Shown: positions 56,901 through 64,000 of the stretch, one piece after another
Numbering within the stretch: the stretch's first letter is position 1
How the letters are laid out: every line of letters begins with the position of its first letter
Origin: Uloborus plumipes
Taxonomy: Eukaryota > Arthropoda > Arachnida > Araneae > Uloboridae
DNA: 64,000 bases
Direction: 5' to 3'
NCBI GenBank assembly: GCA_038373865.1
Contig: JAXGGA010004477.1
Coordinates: 23,981 to 87,980 of the forward strand
Notes under the pieces: generated by a model
Databases searched by the model: none
What the model saw: the letters and a program-made list of their open reading frames with translations, nothing else
Told to the model about the DNA's origin: nothing
Position numbers and translations under genes: made by a program

Positions 56901-58416
56901 CCACATAAAGCTTTACATCTGTCAAATTTACATTATCTACTGTTACTTGCGCTGTAACTATTTTAAAAGACTCCGTAACTCCACCGATACCACGTATGTT
57001 TGTCGAAACTTCACTTAAAATGTTGGCATTGATTACAGTTACGAATGATTCTTTGATCATAGATATGTCTGCTGCGGTGTCCATAATTGCCTCCGTAGTG
57101 ATCCCGTTTATAACAATAGTCTTAGTACTAACGTTTCTGTCCAAAGGATTCGAATGAGAAATGTTCACTAAAGGAGAAACATAGGGTTTTTGTGGACAAT
57201 CCTTGGTTCCGTGACCTTCCATTCTACACCTAGTACAGAACTTAGGCTTTCTCGATTTTAGGCAATCACGAGAATAGTGTCCCTTTTCATTGCAGTTGTA
57301 ACATACTATAGATTCTGCAGGTCTAACGTGAGAAATATTTTTATTCCAGTTTTCGTTTGAAGTACGATTTTTTCTTAGTATAAATTCTCGATGATTTTCC
57401 ACTTGAAGTTTACTCCTAAAAGAGTTGTCCAATTCTATGTATTCATCAATCTTATCAGTCAATTCAATAGGTGCATTTAGTGATGACCAAGAGCTCAAGT
57501 AGTAATCTCGTACTGCAGGTGGAGCCACTTCTTTAATGCGGTCAGATATTATGAGTCCTTTTAAGTCGTTCATACTTTCAATCTTTAGTCCAGCAATCCA
57601 TCCAGTAAAATATGTTTCTAATTCGTAATAATATTCACGCCAACTCTTTCCATCCTTAATACTATGTGCATAAAAAAGTTGTCTAAATCTTTCAGGGCTT
57701 AATTTGTATCGTTTTAGAAGCAAGTCTTTCACATATACGTAATTTTCGGCATTTTTTTCTGGTTCTTTCAAAATAAGTTCAACTACATCGCTTGGCAATA
57801 CTCCAGTAAGGCACGCCATCCACAGTGTAGGATCCATTTTAACCCGGGTCATCACTCTTTCGAAATGGACGAGATACAGTCCTATATCGTCATTAAAGGA
57901 ATCGAATTTTCTTAGTTGAGTTTGCCAATCTACCCTTGGTAGTTCTGACACATGGCTGTTGACTGGCATCTTTGCTTCTGACTCTAATTTTTTTAATTCT
58001 AGTTCATACTGGCGTTTTTCTCGCTCTATTTCTTCTTGGCGCTTTTCCTTTTCAAGTTGGCGCTTTTCTCGCTCTATTTCTTCTTGGCGCTTTTCTCGCT
58101 CTATTTCTTCTTGGCGCTTTTCTCGCTCTATTTCTTCTTGGCGCTTTTCTCGCTCTATCTCTTCTTGGCGCTTTTCTCGCTCTATTTCTTCTTGGCGCTT
58201 TTCCTTTTCAAGTTGGCGCTTTTCTCGCTCATCTTCGCAGAGTCGATCAGCTTCTAAGGTCGAAATGATACCCTTAACTATTTCTTCATCGTAATTAGCG
58301 CTATCTAAGATAACTTTGATCAAAAGTATTATACTACAGTTTTCTATGTCAACTTCCCCTAACTCTGAAGCAATATACTGCAAGTCTCGTTTCCGTACTC
58401 TTGATAAATAGGCCAT
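53947..58416 (-). CDS. Gag-Pol polyprotein of gypsy B, RNase H missing
   Basis: An uninterrupted 1,489-codon frame. Order of parts: a coiled-coil with five or more REKRQEEIE repeats (about 62-148); capsid-like Gag (about 155-345); two CCHC zinc knuckles (C372-C385, C394-C407); a protease with DTAAD (446-450) instead of the usual DTG/DSG; a reverse transcriptase (about 765-960) with FVDD at 879-882. An RNase H start that stops after HETEL (1025) then jumps to TTTDEEKL. The integrase follows with HHCC zinc site (H1086, H1091, C1121, C1124), catalytic D1154, D1213, E1249 (DD35E) and a GPF module (1379-1389). The catalytic RNase H residues are absent, so reverse transcription should fail without help in trans. 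It is expressed, if at all, from the LTR at 58476. The start at 58416 lies 60 bp after the LTR. Confidence 0.93.
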   Translation of the reverse strand: MAYLSRVRKRDLQYIASELGEVDIENCSIILLIKVILDSANYDEEIVKGIISTLEADRLCEDEREKRQLEKEKRQEEIEREKRQEEIEREKRQEEIEREKRQEEIEREKRQEEIEREKRQLEKEKRQEEIEREKRQYELELKKLESEAKMPVNSHVSELPRVDWQTQLRKFDSFNDDIGLYLVHFERVMTRVKMDPTLWMACLTGVLPSDVVELILKEPEKNAENYVYVKDLLLKRYKLSPERFRQLFYAHSIKDGKSWREYYYELETYFTGWIAGLKIESMNDLKGLIISDRIKEVAPPAVRDYYLSSWSSLNAPIELTDKIDEYIELDNSFRSKLQVENHREFILRKNRTSNENWNKNISHVRPAESIVCYNCNEKGHYSRDCLKSRKPKFCTRCRMEGHGTKDCPQKPYVSPLVNISHSNPLDRNVSTKTIVINGITTEAIMDTAADISMIKESFVTVINANILSEVSTNIRGIGGVTESFKIVTAQVTVDNVNLTDVKLYVVSDGTFEGPNILIGNDIIDFPDLVMVRKQGMSKLFHTNEFKKMCNIEVNEVPEKVVFKVSEPVQIQPRTVQLIKVVSSINQKNGIVLIKEQVDDLETAFYLDGGKTIMPVANFSNQTINLKKNLIIKRGILQPEPLKIDDIVHETDAVENSRKINILIAKEVIRQKITCKDIKVGPCIDIRQQQAICNVLNEYRTCLALKPDELGCVNNTSMCISEKPGSSPVARSPYRASHHERNVLRHIIQELKEQGIVRDSSSEYSSPVLLVKKKTGEYRMVIDYRQLNSQTVKDKFPLPCLDDLLDQLSGYNLFCILDACQGFNQIPMDNESSRKAAFTTPDGHFEPTRMFFGLANGPSVFQRCMSLALGDLLWNGVSCFVDDIFFGCLDFETMMIKLREVLKRLSNAGLTLKLSKCEFGMSEVEYLGFVVSKEGIRPGPRKLSAISEFPVPTSKEEVRRFLGLTGFFRRFIKRYASISAPLTLLLKNGQSFRWNSKHQEAFEQLRSTLTSKPVLKLFDPRHETELRRTTTDEEKLKNPKLNKKKNLDTKFELINGILYHVQDVNGKKRKQFVMPKSMRKYLAVRFHDFTGHFGVDKVVALISQQFWFPRMSSYIKQHIQQCVTCAFTKIPSGKVQGKLNPIPPGKRPFDIIHVDFLGPFVLSSNRNNELLVFVDNLTKFVRLRPCSSCSTKCALKHFEEFINDFGSPNRVVTDRAPCFKSEGFDEFCSKYGIKHTFNCTQRPQANGQVERINRVLIPMISSNVVKDSHKDWDKTLSDIQRCINWTPSKSTGKPPFELLYGFKPVKLGDFPKELLPDSEEYSRPETLREEARENILKAQMRMKHDFDKRHCEAYKYSVGDVVVLKRAPEFTGTSTKTQAKYRGPFVIIKLLPSDVYQVADFRTQGQGRKRRPHTTTAHASQIKLFHIVSEEDKTLDNVTCSYLDDESQYDEPISHFHGIGETAQPEQDESYTSRTPRSTKLPSYLQDYVL
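58020..58230 (-). repeat. 27-bp coding tandem repeat in gag
   Basis: TTCTTGGCGCTTTTCTCGC and eight following bases recur every 27 bp, encoding a nine-residue charged repeat. Open frames on the plus strand here are shadows of it. Confidence 0.85.
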
Positions 58417-58475
58417 ACTTCCTTCTAATAACTTTCTGCCTTTTTTTGACTATTTTGCGAATCCCACTTCTGAAT

Positions 58476-58671
58476 TGTAAACTAATAAAACTTTATTTAA
58501 ACGTAATTACTTTAAACAACTCGTAAAACATCGAAAATACATAACACTGACTTAGAAACACACAACATAACCTTGAAAACCAATTTTCTTAATATCCGTC
58601 TCGCGTCGTTCAAATCATGAAGTCCTCATTCCATCAATAACTGTTGCCATTAACAAAAAACATTGTTTACA
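58476..58671 (-). repeat. 5' LTR of gypsy B
   Basis: TGTAAACAATG at the start (58671 side) and GTTTACA at the end (58476). AATAAA complement at 58492-58497. The sequence just downstream (TTCAGAAGTGGGATTCG on the minus strand) could pair with the T-arm and acceptor of a tRNA, but lacks the usual initial TGG, so the primer site is not settled. Confidence 0.88.
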
Positions 58672-59105
58672 CAGGAGCCTGATAACTTTGATTCAAGTTC
58701 TTTAATTTTCTTTTCCACATGGTTTTCTACTGTGGTGATTCGATCCTCAACGCTGTCAACTTTTTCTTCTAGAGCCTCCACTTTATTTTCCATATTGGCA
58801 AATTTACTTTCCACCAAACTTTTCATTGACGTTAGATCGCTCTTAATTTCTTCTTGACTTGAAGTTATGCTAGCGGTTAACTCATTCTTAATTTCTTCTT
58901 GACTTGAAGTTATGCCAGCGGTTAAATCACTCTTTAATTGTTCTTGATTAGTAACCAGAGTCGCCATATCATTTTTTAATTGTTCTTGATTCGCAGCCAT
59001 GTCATTTTTTAATTGTTCTTGATTCGCAGTCATGTCACTTTTAACAGCGTTGATCGCATCAAGGAGTTTTTGCAGTTGTTCCTCCATTGCTCTTGTAATC
59101 ACCAT
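58672..59105 (-). pseudogene. Gag N-terminus of a second gypsy element (A), truncated
   Basis: Begins MVITRAMEEQLQKLLDAIN and continues as about 144 residues of coiled coil with repeated ANQEQLKNDM and ITSSQEEIK units. It is cut off exactly where the LTR of element B starts; the last seven residues of the frame come from that LTR. No capsid, zinc knuckle or pol of element A was found elsewhere in the window. The sequence differs from the gag of B, so it is a different family. Confidence 0.8.
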
Positions 59106-59181
59106 AAAATTCCGAAGTCAAAAAGTCCTTAGGAAGAAAAGTCCGAATTCACAGGTAATTCCAAGAAAGTCCTTGAAGATG

Positions 59182-59198
59182 CCCCAAGTTGGGCGCCA
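59182..59198 (-). other. Primer binding site of gypsy A
   Basis: On the minus strand TGGCGCCCAACTTGGGG starts four bases after the LTR end. TGGCGCCCAAC is a classical retroelement primer-site start complementary to a tRNA 3' end. Confidence 0.8.
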
Positions 59199-59202
59199 AA
59201 AT

Positions 59203-59816
59203 TGTAACGAGTCCGTAGCACCTTCAACTTTCTTCAAATGAGCATTCCAATCTTGAGGAAGTAACTATAAATTTATTTACAAGTATTTACACTATTTACA
59301 ATATGAGCAGGAAACAATTGCTAAACATCCAGCAATTAGGCAGCAAAACAGTACACTGTACTCTCAACAGTAACTCAGCACCACGTATCAAACGTGAACA
59401 GTAATTAAGCAATTACAAAAGCAAAACAACCATTCGCCAAGCGAACGAAAACGAGTCACCAGATCAAATCTGAAAACAACTGACTGACTTGTGTTCAAGG
59501 CCAGCTATTTATACACGGAAAGAAATTACGACAATATACGAGAAAAACCTGGAATATTCCAAATCATTCATAACTTGAACAATTCCATTGAGAAAGTTCT
59601 AGCGATAAAAAGAAAAAGAAAAAAACCACGCGAAAATGTCTTCACGCTTATTAAAGTTAGGGCAAGTGTAAAAACTGCAAAGTGTTTCAGGGCCGGTATA
59701 CAGATGATAAAAGTGATATCTTCAGATACATTTGCAACATGTCGCCAGATAAAACCAAAACTAATGAAAATAAAGCAAGGCAGGAAAAACAACAACTATT
59801 TACAAGATTTGTAACA
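59203..59816 (-). repeat. 5' LTR of gypsy A
   Basis: 614 bp, TGTTACAAATC at the start and GACTCGTTACA at the end on the minus strand. A TATA box TATAAATA lies at 59513-59506. No partner LTR is present in the window. Confidence 0.82.
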
Positions 59817-59821
59817 ATATA

Positions 59822-60050
59822 CTAGCCGCGTACCCGACGCTGACCGGGTTTCTGCCTTGTAGGATGTTTTAGTGAAACGCATTCATAAATTTTTCAACAC
59901 TAAATCGCACATATATATACACAAATGGCTACTTCTGTAAACAATGGCTATTTTTTCTGCCTGGATAGACTAAAAAAAAACTGTACAACACACCCTAAAT
60001 ACAAATGCAAGTTACAAATAATGTTTATAGCTAAATAGGAAATGATATGA
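59822..60050 (+). repeat. GCCGGGTACCCGGC repeat, copy 2
   Basis: Starts ACTAGCCGCGTACCCGACGC and follows copy 1 to GAGCTTG at about 60055. There it diverges, at the very position where copies 1 and 3 carry the mariner derivative. It directly adjoins the LTR of gypsy A. Confidence 0.65.
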
Positions 60051-61081
60051 GCTTGCCTTTTTCAAATAAATCACGGGACGCGGGAGCGTCCCGCCCTGCC
60101 AAGAAAATCAAATACAAGCCGCCAAAAAATTTCCGTCGCCAAGAAAAATGTAAAAGAGCGACCAAAGGACTGATTACGCAAGTAACCAAACCGGGGTTTT
60201 CACCCCTCTGTCTCTCAGCTCCATAAAGATCCTTAGAGTTCATTTTTGGTATACTCAATCTCCAGCGGCCCTTGACGGCACATACTGAAGCAAAACCTCT
60301 AGGGCCCTCAGGGGGAGGGGTGATAAATGTTAAAAAATCGCTATTTTTCACACTTTTTAAAAATTGTTTGACAGGGGTCCAGACTAAACGGTAACTCGGA
60401 TTGAGCTCTACTTTTGCACCCACATTTATTTTGTCCCAAAGCTCGGCATAGGGATTTTTTCGACCCCCCACCCCCTCCTCTCTCATTTTTATTTTCGTAT
60501 CTTTTCTTTCCGGGGTCTTCAGTGTTGATTTTTGGTATGAATATTCTCGATGAGACATTGAGAACGTATACCAAAATTTACCCACCGGGGTCATCGCAGG
60601 CCGGAGTTATCTATATACATAAAAGACTACTTCTGAAACCGTATGTCCGGGGTAATCTTCCAAACTACTGGACCGATATTAACCATTTTTGCACCGTTAG
60701 ATAGCTACAGTAACAGAGAGCAGGATAAGCTATAATTTATTTCTAAAAAGCTTAGTTTTAAAAAGTTATTATGGAAAATAGTAAATTTCATTTAATTTCC
60801 CCATTAAATAATTAAATTTTCAGTGCATTGTTGCAAAAATTTGGTTGCCATGCAACAACAATATTAATAGTAATCATGGTGAAAATTTTGAACCTAGGCT
60901 TCGCTGGAGTAAGTATGAAATTTATTGCTTTCTTAGGATTTTCAGATTCATCTGTGCCAATAATCGCGAACGGGACTAAATAAAAAGATAATTGATTTTG
61001 GCAACAGTTAGAGAACAGAAAATGTTTATAGTCAAAAAATTTCTAAGTTAGGTACATAAGATGTTTTCACCAATGTCGTCA
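60051..61081. other. Dispersed-repeat-like sequence, no gene
   Basis: The 187-codon minus frame 60031-60594 and overlapping frames have no recognisable domain. The segment 60600-60720 (TATCTATATACATAAAAGAC, ACTACTGGACCGAT) reads like a dispersed-repeat end. Function and class unknown. Confidence 0.4.
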
Positions 61082-61158
61082 CAAGGATATAAACTAATGA
61101 TGGGACTTATTTTACGTGTAATGTTTGGAAATACTTGACTTCAGTGCGATTGATTTTA

Positions 61159-62046
61159 CAGGGTGCGATAGAGAAACTTGCTGATTTTAATTAGCTGGGA
61201 GTGGTCAGAAAGGAGTGGGAAGAGTCTCATTTTGAAGAGAGGGTCCTGAAGTTTAGTTATCTTATAGTTTAGTTGTCGCCATGCGTTGGACAAAGGAGCA
61301 ACGGGCGTTCGCCGCCGAATCTTACTTTTCAAATAATCTTTCGGTGGTCGCCACTCAACGTGCCTTCCGAACTCGGTTCAAAATTCAGCCCGTTGTTCCC
61401 ATTCCTGGCTGGGAATCGACTGTTTTGTGGGTGAAAACATTCAGGGGAAGTGAGAGTGTGGCAAACAGAGAGGCCCAGGAGGTCAACGGATTTCCAGAAC
61501 CCTAGAAAACGTCGAAAAAGTTAGGGAGTCGTTTTTGCGCTCTCCCAGGCGTTCGGCGCGTAAACACGCTGCTGCTTTGGGGATTGTTGATTGGACACTG
61601 AGACGAATTCTTCACAACGAACTCCATTTTCATCCCTACAAACTTGCTGTGGTTCACCAGTTGAGTGATAACGTCCCTTTGAAATTTGACGTACCGTGGC
61701 CGGCCCGCTCTTCCGATTTGACACTCTGTGACTATTTTTTATGGGGGTATCTCAAATCGATCGTTTACAACGACAAGCCCTGGACCCTGCAACGCCTGGA
61801 GAACAACATCCGGCTTGCTATCACCAACATCCCATCAGTCGATATGCTCGAAAGAGTGCAACAAATCTAGGGTACATGAGTGCATCATTAACAGGGGCCG
61901 TCATTCTTCCTGATGTAGTTTTTAAATCTAACTAATATAAAAATTCAGAATGGGTACCATATCTTATAAAAAGTAGTAAACTGATACATGATGTACTTTT
62001 CCCTTAGTTGACTTTTCAAGTCTGCAAGTTTCTCCGCTGCACCCTG
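61159..62046 (+). mobile_element. Internally deleted mariner-type element, copy 2
   Basis: 888 bp, TA at 61157-61158 and 62047-62048. Ends CAGGGTGCGATAGAGAAAC and GTTTCTCCGCTGCACCCTG. Reverse-complement counterpart of 52741-53641. Confidence 0.88.
61281..61870 (+). pseudogene. Mariner-type transposase remnant, copy 2
   Basis: ATG 61281 starts RWTKEQRAFAAESYF. The frame shifts between about 61460 and 61510, continues as SPRRSARKHAAALGI and shows the same jump from VVHQLSDN to PWPARS as copy 1. Unlike copy 1, the C-terminal frame is kept (CDYFLWGYLKSIVYNDKP to stop 61868-61870). The DDE core is missing. Confidence 0.85.
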
Positions 62047-62048
62047 TA

Positions 62049-62290
62049 CCAAGCTTATAACATTTCCGATTTACCTAAACATTATTTGTAGCTTGCATTT
62101 GTATTTAAGGTGTGTAATACAGTTTTTTAGTTTGTCCAGTCAGTGACTGGAGTCAGAAAAAATTGCCATTGTTTACAGAAGTAGCCATTGTGTGTATAGA
62201 TATGCACTTCAATGTTGAAAAATTCATGAACGTCACTAAAGCACCATACCCGGCTGAAACCCGGGCAGGGCCGGGTACCCGGCTAGTTAA
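62049..62290 (-). repeat. GCCGGGTACCCGGC repeat, copy 3, inverted
   Basis: Reverse complement of 52505-52740, ending GCCGGGTACCCGGCTAGTTA. Forms the outer end of the right arm of the large inverted duplication. Confidence 0.7.
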
Positions 62291-63091
62291 TACATAAAAT
62301 TGGTTCGATTTCTATCTACTAGCTGTGTTCAACGTCTGAGCATTTATTCAAGCGATTGGAAACTGTTGTCATTGTTGGGCGACTAGGAAAGAAAACTCAA
62401 TGATTTAAAATTTCATCTGTTGCCAGTTTCTATTTGTCAACAAATAAAATATTTGTAATTGATTTTATTGCATAAGGCTTTTAAAAGGGATCTTCAATTT
62501 AGTTCATTTTAAAATGAGATCGGCAGTAAGGGCCGGTTTTTTTTTTTAACCGACTTCAACAAAGGAGGAGGTTATACAATTCGTCGGAGAATTTTTTTTT
62601 TTTTTTTTTGGTATGTTACAAGATTACTCGAAGATGCCTGGACCGATTTCAAAAATTCTTTTTTTGTTAGAAAGGTCTTTCTTTCCGATTGGTCCCATCC
62701 TCTCGTGGTCCGGGTTCGATAACGGGAACCTGCAGAAATCTTTCGAAAAAGAAATTGGAATCACAGTAATCGTAATAATGACTGTTTTGAACGCCAGGCT
62801 TCTCTGGATTGCATAATGAAATTCATTTCTATGGTCTTTTTGAAAATTTTAAACCGAGTATCTTTCTATGTCCTGCTTTTTTCTCCTTAACTCCAACGAA
62901 CTGAAAGTCGTACCAGGTACTAATTGATTCGTAATATTTTAGGTTTTATTAGTCTTAATTTACATAAGTTTTGATAAAGGAATTCTGAAGAAAATGAGGA
63001 AAATCTCCAAATTTTTGCTCAAATTTAAAGCGATTTGTCCTAAATAATTAAATATGAAATACATTGTTACGAAACGTGATTGATATGAAAC
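62291..63091. other. Non-coding; arthropod-type repeat fragment
   Basis: Contains AACCGACTTCAACAAAGGAG and GAGGTTATACAATTCG (62552-62582), a motif familiar from arthropod dispersed repeats; AACCGACTTC recurs at about 63937. No gene recognised. Confidence 0.35.
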
Positions 63092-63103
63092 AGTTATTAT
63101 AAT

Positions 63104-63529
63104 ACTAGTTACGGATTCCGGGCTGTTGTGCCGTGGTCTGGATGACTTTAATCCATACGTTTCAATCGCAACTGCGGCGATCATCTTCAGTGGGTGTCGT
63201 TGATTTATTTGGCGACTGATGCGAAATTTCGAACTGCTGCAAGATTTTAAATTGAAAACGCAGCGCCCTCTACTTTCCGGCTCGGGATTGACAGATGACA
63301 GGATGCCAATCCCGAGCCGGAAAGTAGAGGGCGCTGCGTTTTCAATTTAAAATCTTGCAGCAGTTCGAAATTTCGCATCAGTCGCCAAATAAATCAACGA
63401 CACCCACTGAAGATGATCGCCGCAGTTGCGATTGAAACGTATGGATTAAAGTCATCCAGACCACGGCACAACAGCCCGGAATCCGTAACTAGTATTTACT
63501 CCGGCCGTGAAAGCCTTCATTCTTACATT
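63104..63529. mobile_element. Palindromic retroposon-like element, full hairpin copy
   Basis: The 187-bp left arm (63104-63290) and 188-bp right arm (63306-63493) are near-perfect reverse complements around a 15-nt loop. A 36-bp unique tail ends CCTTCATTCTTACATT. The 12-bp duplication AGTTATTATAAT lies at 63092-63103 and 63530-63541. The right arm and tail match the element at 39434-39648. CTGAAGA (63407) and TGAAAC (63433) enclose a potential GATCGC/GCGATT stem. Confidence 0.8.
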
Positions 63530-63541
63530 AGTTATTATAAT

Positions 63542-64000
63542 GATAATAAAAATGTTGAATGAAGGCTTAACTGAAGCAAACATGAAACTCATTAGCGTGC
63601 CACGTACGTAATACATCGTAAAATTTTATGAACCGCCAGCATCTAGTGTTGTTTTGAAATATAAATTAGTTGAAAAGCCGTTAATATTTAGCCTTTGATT
63701 AAACTAGTACACAAATAAATACCAGAGAATAACAAGGATTATTTTTTAGTGTCAATCGTTTAAAATTTTAAACGGGTTGATACTTTCTTTCTTTTTTTCC
63801 TTACATAGGTTAATTTTATGAAGCATTTGCTTAAGCAAATTAGGTGGAGTTTTGTAATGGAAACATTACCTTATTTCATATGTACATTTACACTAAAAAG
63901 AATAAAATAAAATATTTTTGGAAAAAAAAAAATTGAACCGACTTCGGAACTTCACTTGGTAAGTGCTCTAAAAAGTAAAAAATAATTCTATTCCTTGAAC
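63542..64000. other. Non-coding, no gene seen
   Basis: AT-rich to the end of the window. A small palindrome (ATTTGCTTAAGCAAAT, 63825-63840) is the only structure noted. Confidence 0.5.

Larger units (their letters stand above)
53717..58671 (-). mobile_element. Ty3/gypsy LTR retrotransposon B, both LTRs present
   Basis: Two directly repeated LTRs of 196-197 bp (53717-53913 and 58476-58671) with TG...CA ends flank one long Gag-Pol frame on the minus strand. The LTRs differ at only a few positions, so insertion is recent. There is no env-like frame. The 5-bp flanks (ATCCT before 53717, CAGGA after 58671) do not match, and the flanking sequences come from different repeats. Confidence 0.93.

Noticed and set aside
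57959..58294. Plus-strand open frames over the gag repeat
   Set aside because: Shadows of the 27-bp coding repeat of the minus-strand Gag.
53947..58416. Endogenous retrovirus
   Set aside because: No envelope-like frame between pol and the 3' LTR; it is an LTR retrotransposon of the Ty3/gypsy group.
60031..60594. 187-codon minus frame as a host gene
   Set aside because: No domain, overlapping frames on both strands and dispersed-repeat surroundings.
63400..63450. Functional hammerhead ribozyme in the palindromic element
   Set aside because: The CTGAAGA and GAAA core is there and a stem II can form, but the bases before CTGAAGA do not pair with those after the would-be cleavage site (no stem I), and one extra base sits before stem II. 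Only a hammerhead-like motif is claimed.

Overview
This is AT-rich eukaryotic DNA, very gene-poor and crowded with transposable elements. The element repertoire is Tc1/mariner DD32E, an internally deleted mariner, hAT-type MITEs with 8-bp target duplications, Ty3/gypsy LTR elements, a tRNA-derived SINE and Helentron-like elements. Together with canonical GT splice sites and AATAAA signals it suggests an arthropod, most likely a chelicerate such as a spider. The species call is inference; no rRNA, barcode or mitochondrial marker is present. No bacterial operon, CRISPR or phage logic applies.

Layout. 1-5 kb: an inverted-repeat element with a decayed conserved domain, a TA-flanked MITE and a complete but dead Tc1-type transposon. 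7.3-11.1 kb: about 3.6 copies of a 1.02-kb tandem repeat. 14.5-16.1 and 22.3-24.1 kb: two copies of one Helentron/DINE-like element; the second carries a 300-bp palindromic insertion with a 15-bp target duplication. 17.5 kb: the only credible host-gene piece, a minus-strand first coding exon with signal peptide, the sequence LPNKLKIG and a GTGAGT donor, resembling the start of an ionotropic (kainate-type) glutamate receptor. 18-20.6 kb: two minisatellites around a SINE, and MITEs nested in MITEs. 21-47 kb: almost entirely non-coding, with dispersed MITE families; paralogous empty sites fix some element ends.

48.1-52.4 kb: a DNA transposon with roughly 820-bp inverted ends. Each end carries two modules of a CRE site (TGACGTCA) beside a YY1-type site (AAGATGGCGGC). 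Two hAT MITEs lie inside it with perfect 8-bp duplications. 52.5-62.3 kb: a large inverted duplication whose arms each hold the same internally deleted mariner derivative at the same site. Between the arms lie a Ty3/gypsy element with an open 1,489-codon Gag-Pol that lacks RNase H and a fragment (LTR, primer site, start of gag) of a second gypsy element. 63.1-63.5 kb: a 426-bp near-perfect palindrome with 12-bp target duplications, related to the element at 39.4 kb.

The sequences interact as nested, cross-mobilised parasites rather than as a pathway. The most informative observations are the palindromic retroposon-like family, the CRE/YY1 modules in the long inverted ends, the shared deletion junction of the two mariner copies, and a six-fold TCAGATCGGTAAC-type motif at 36.5-37.8 kb.
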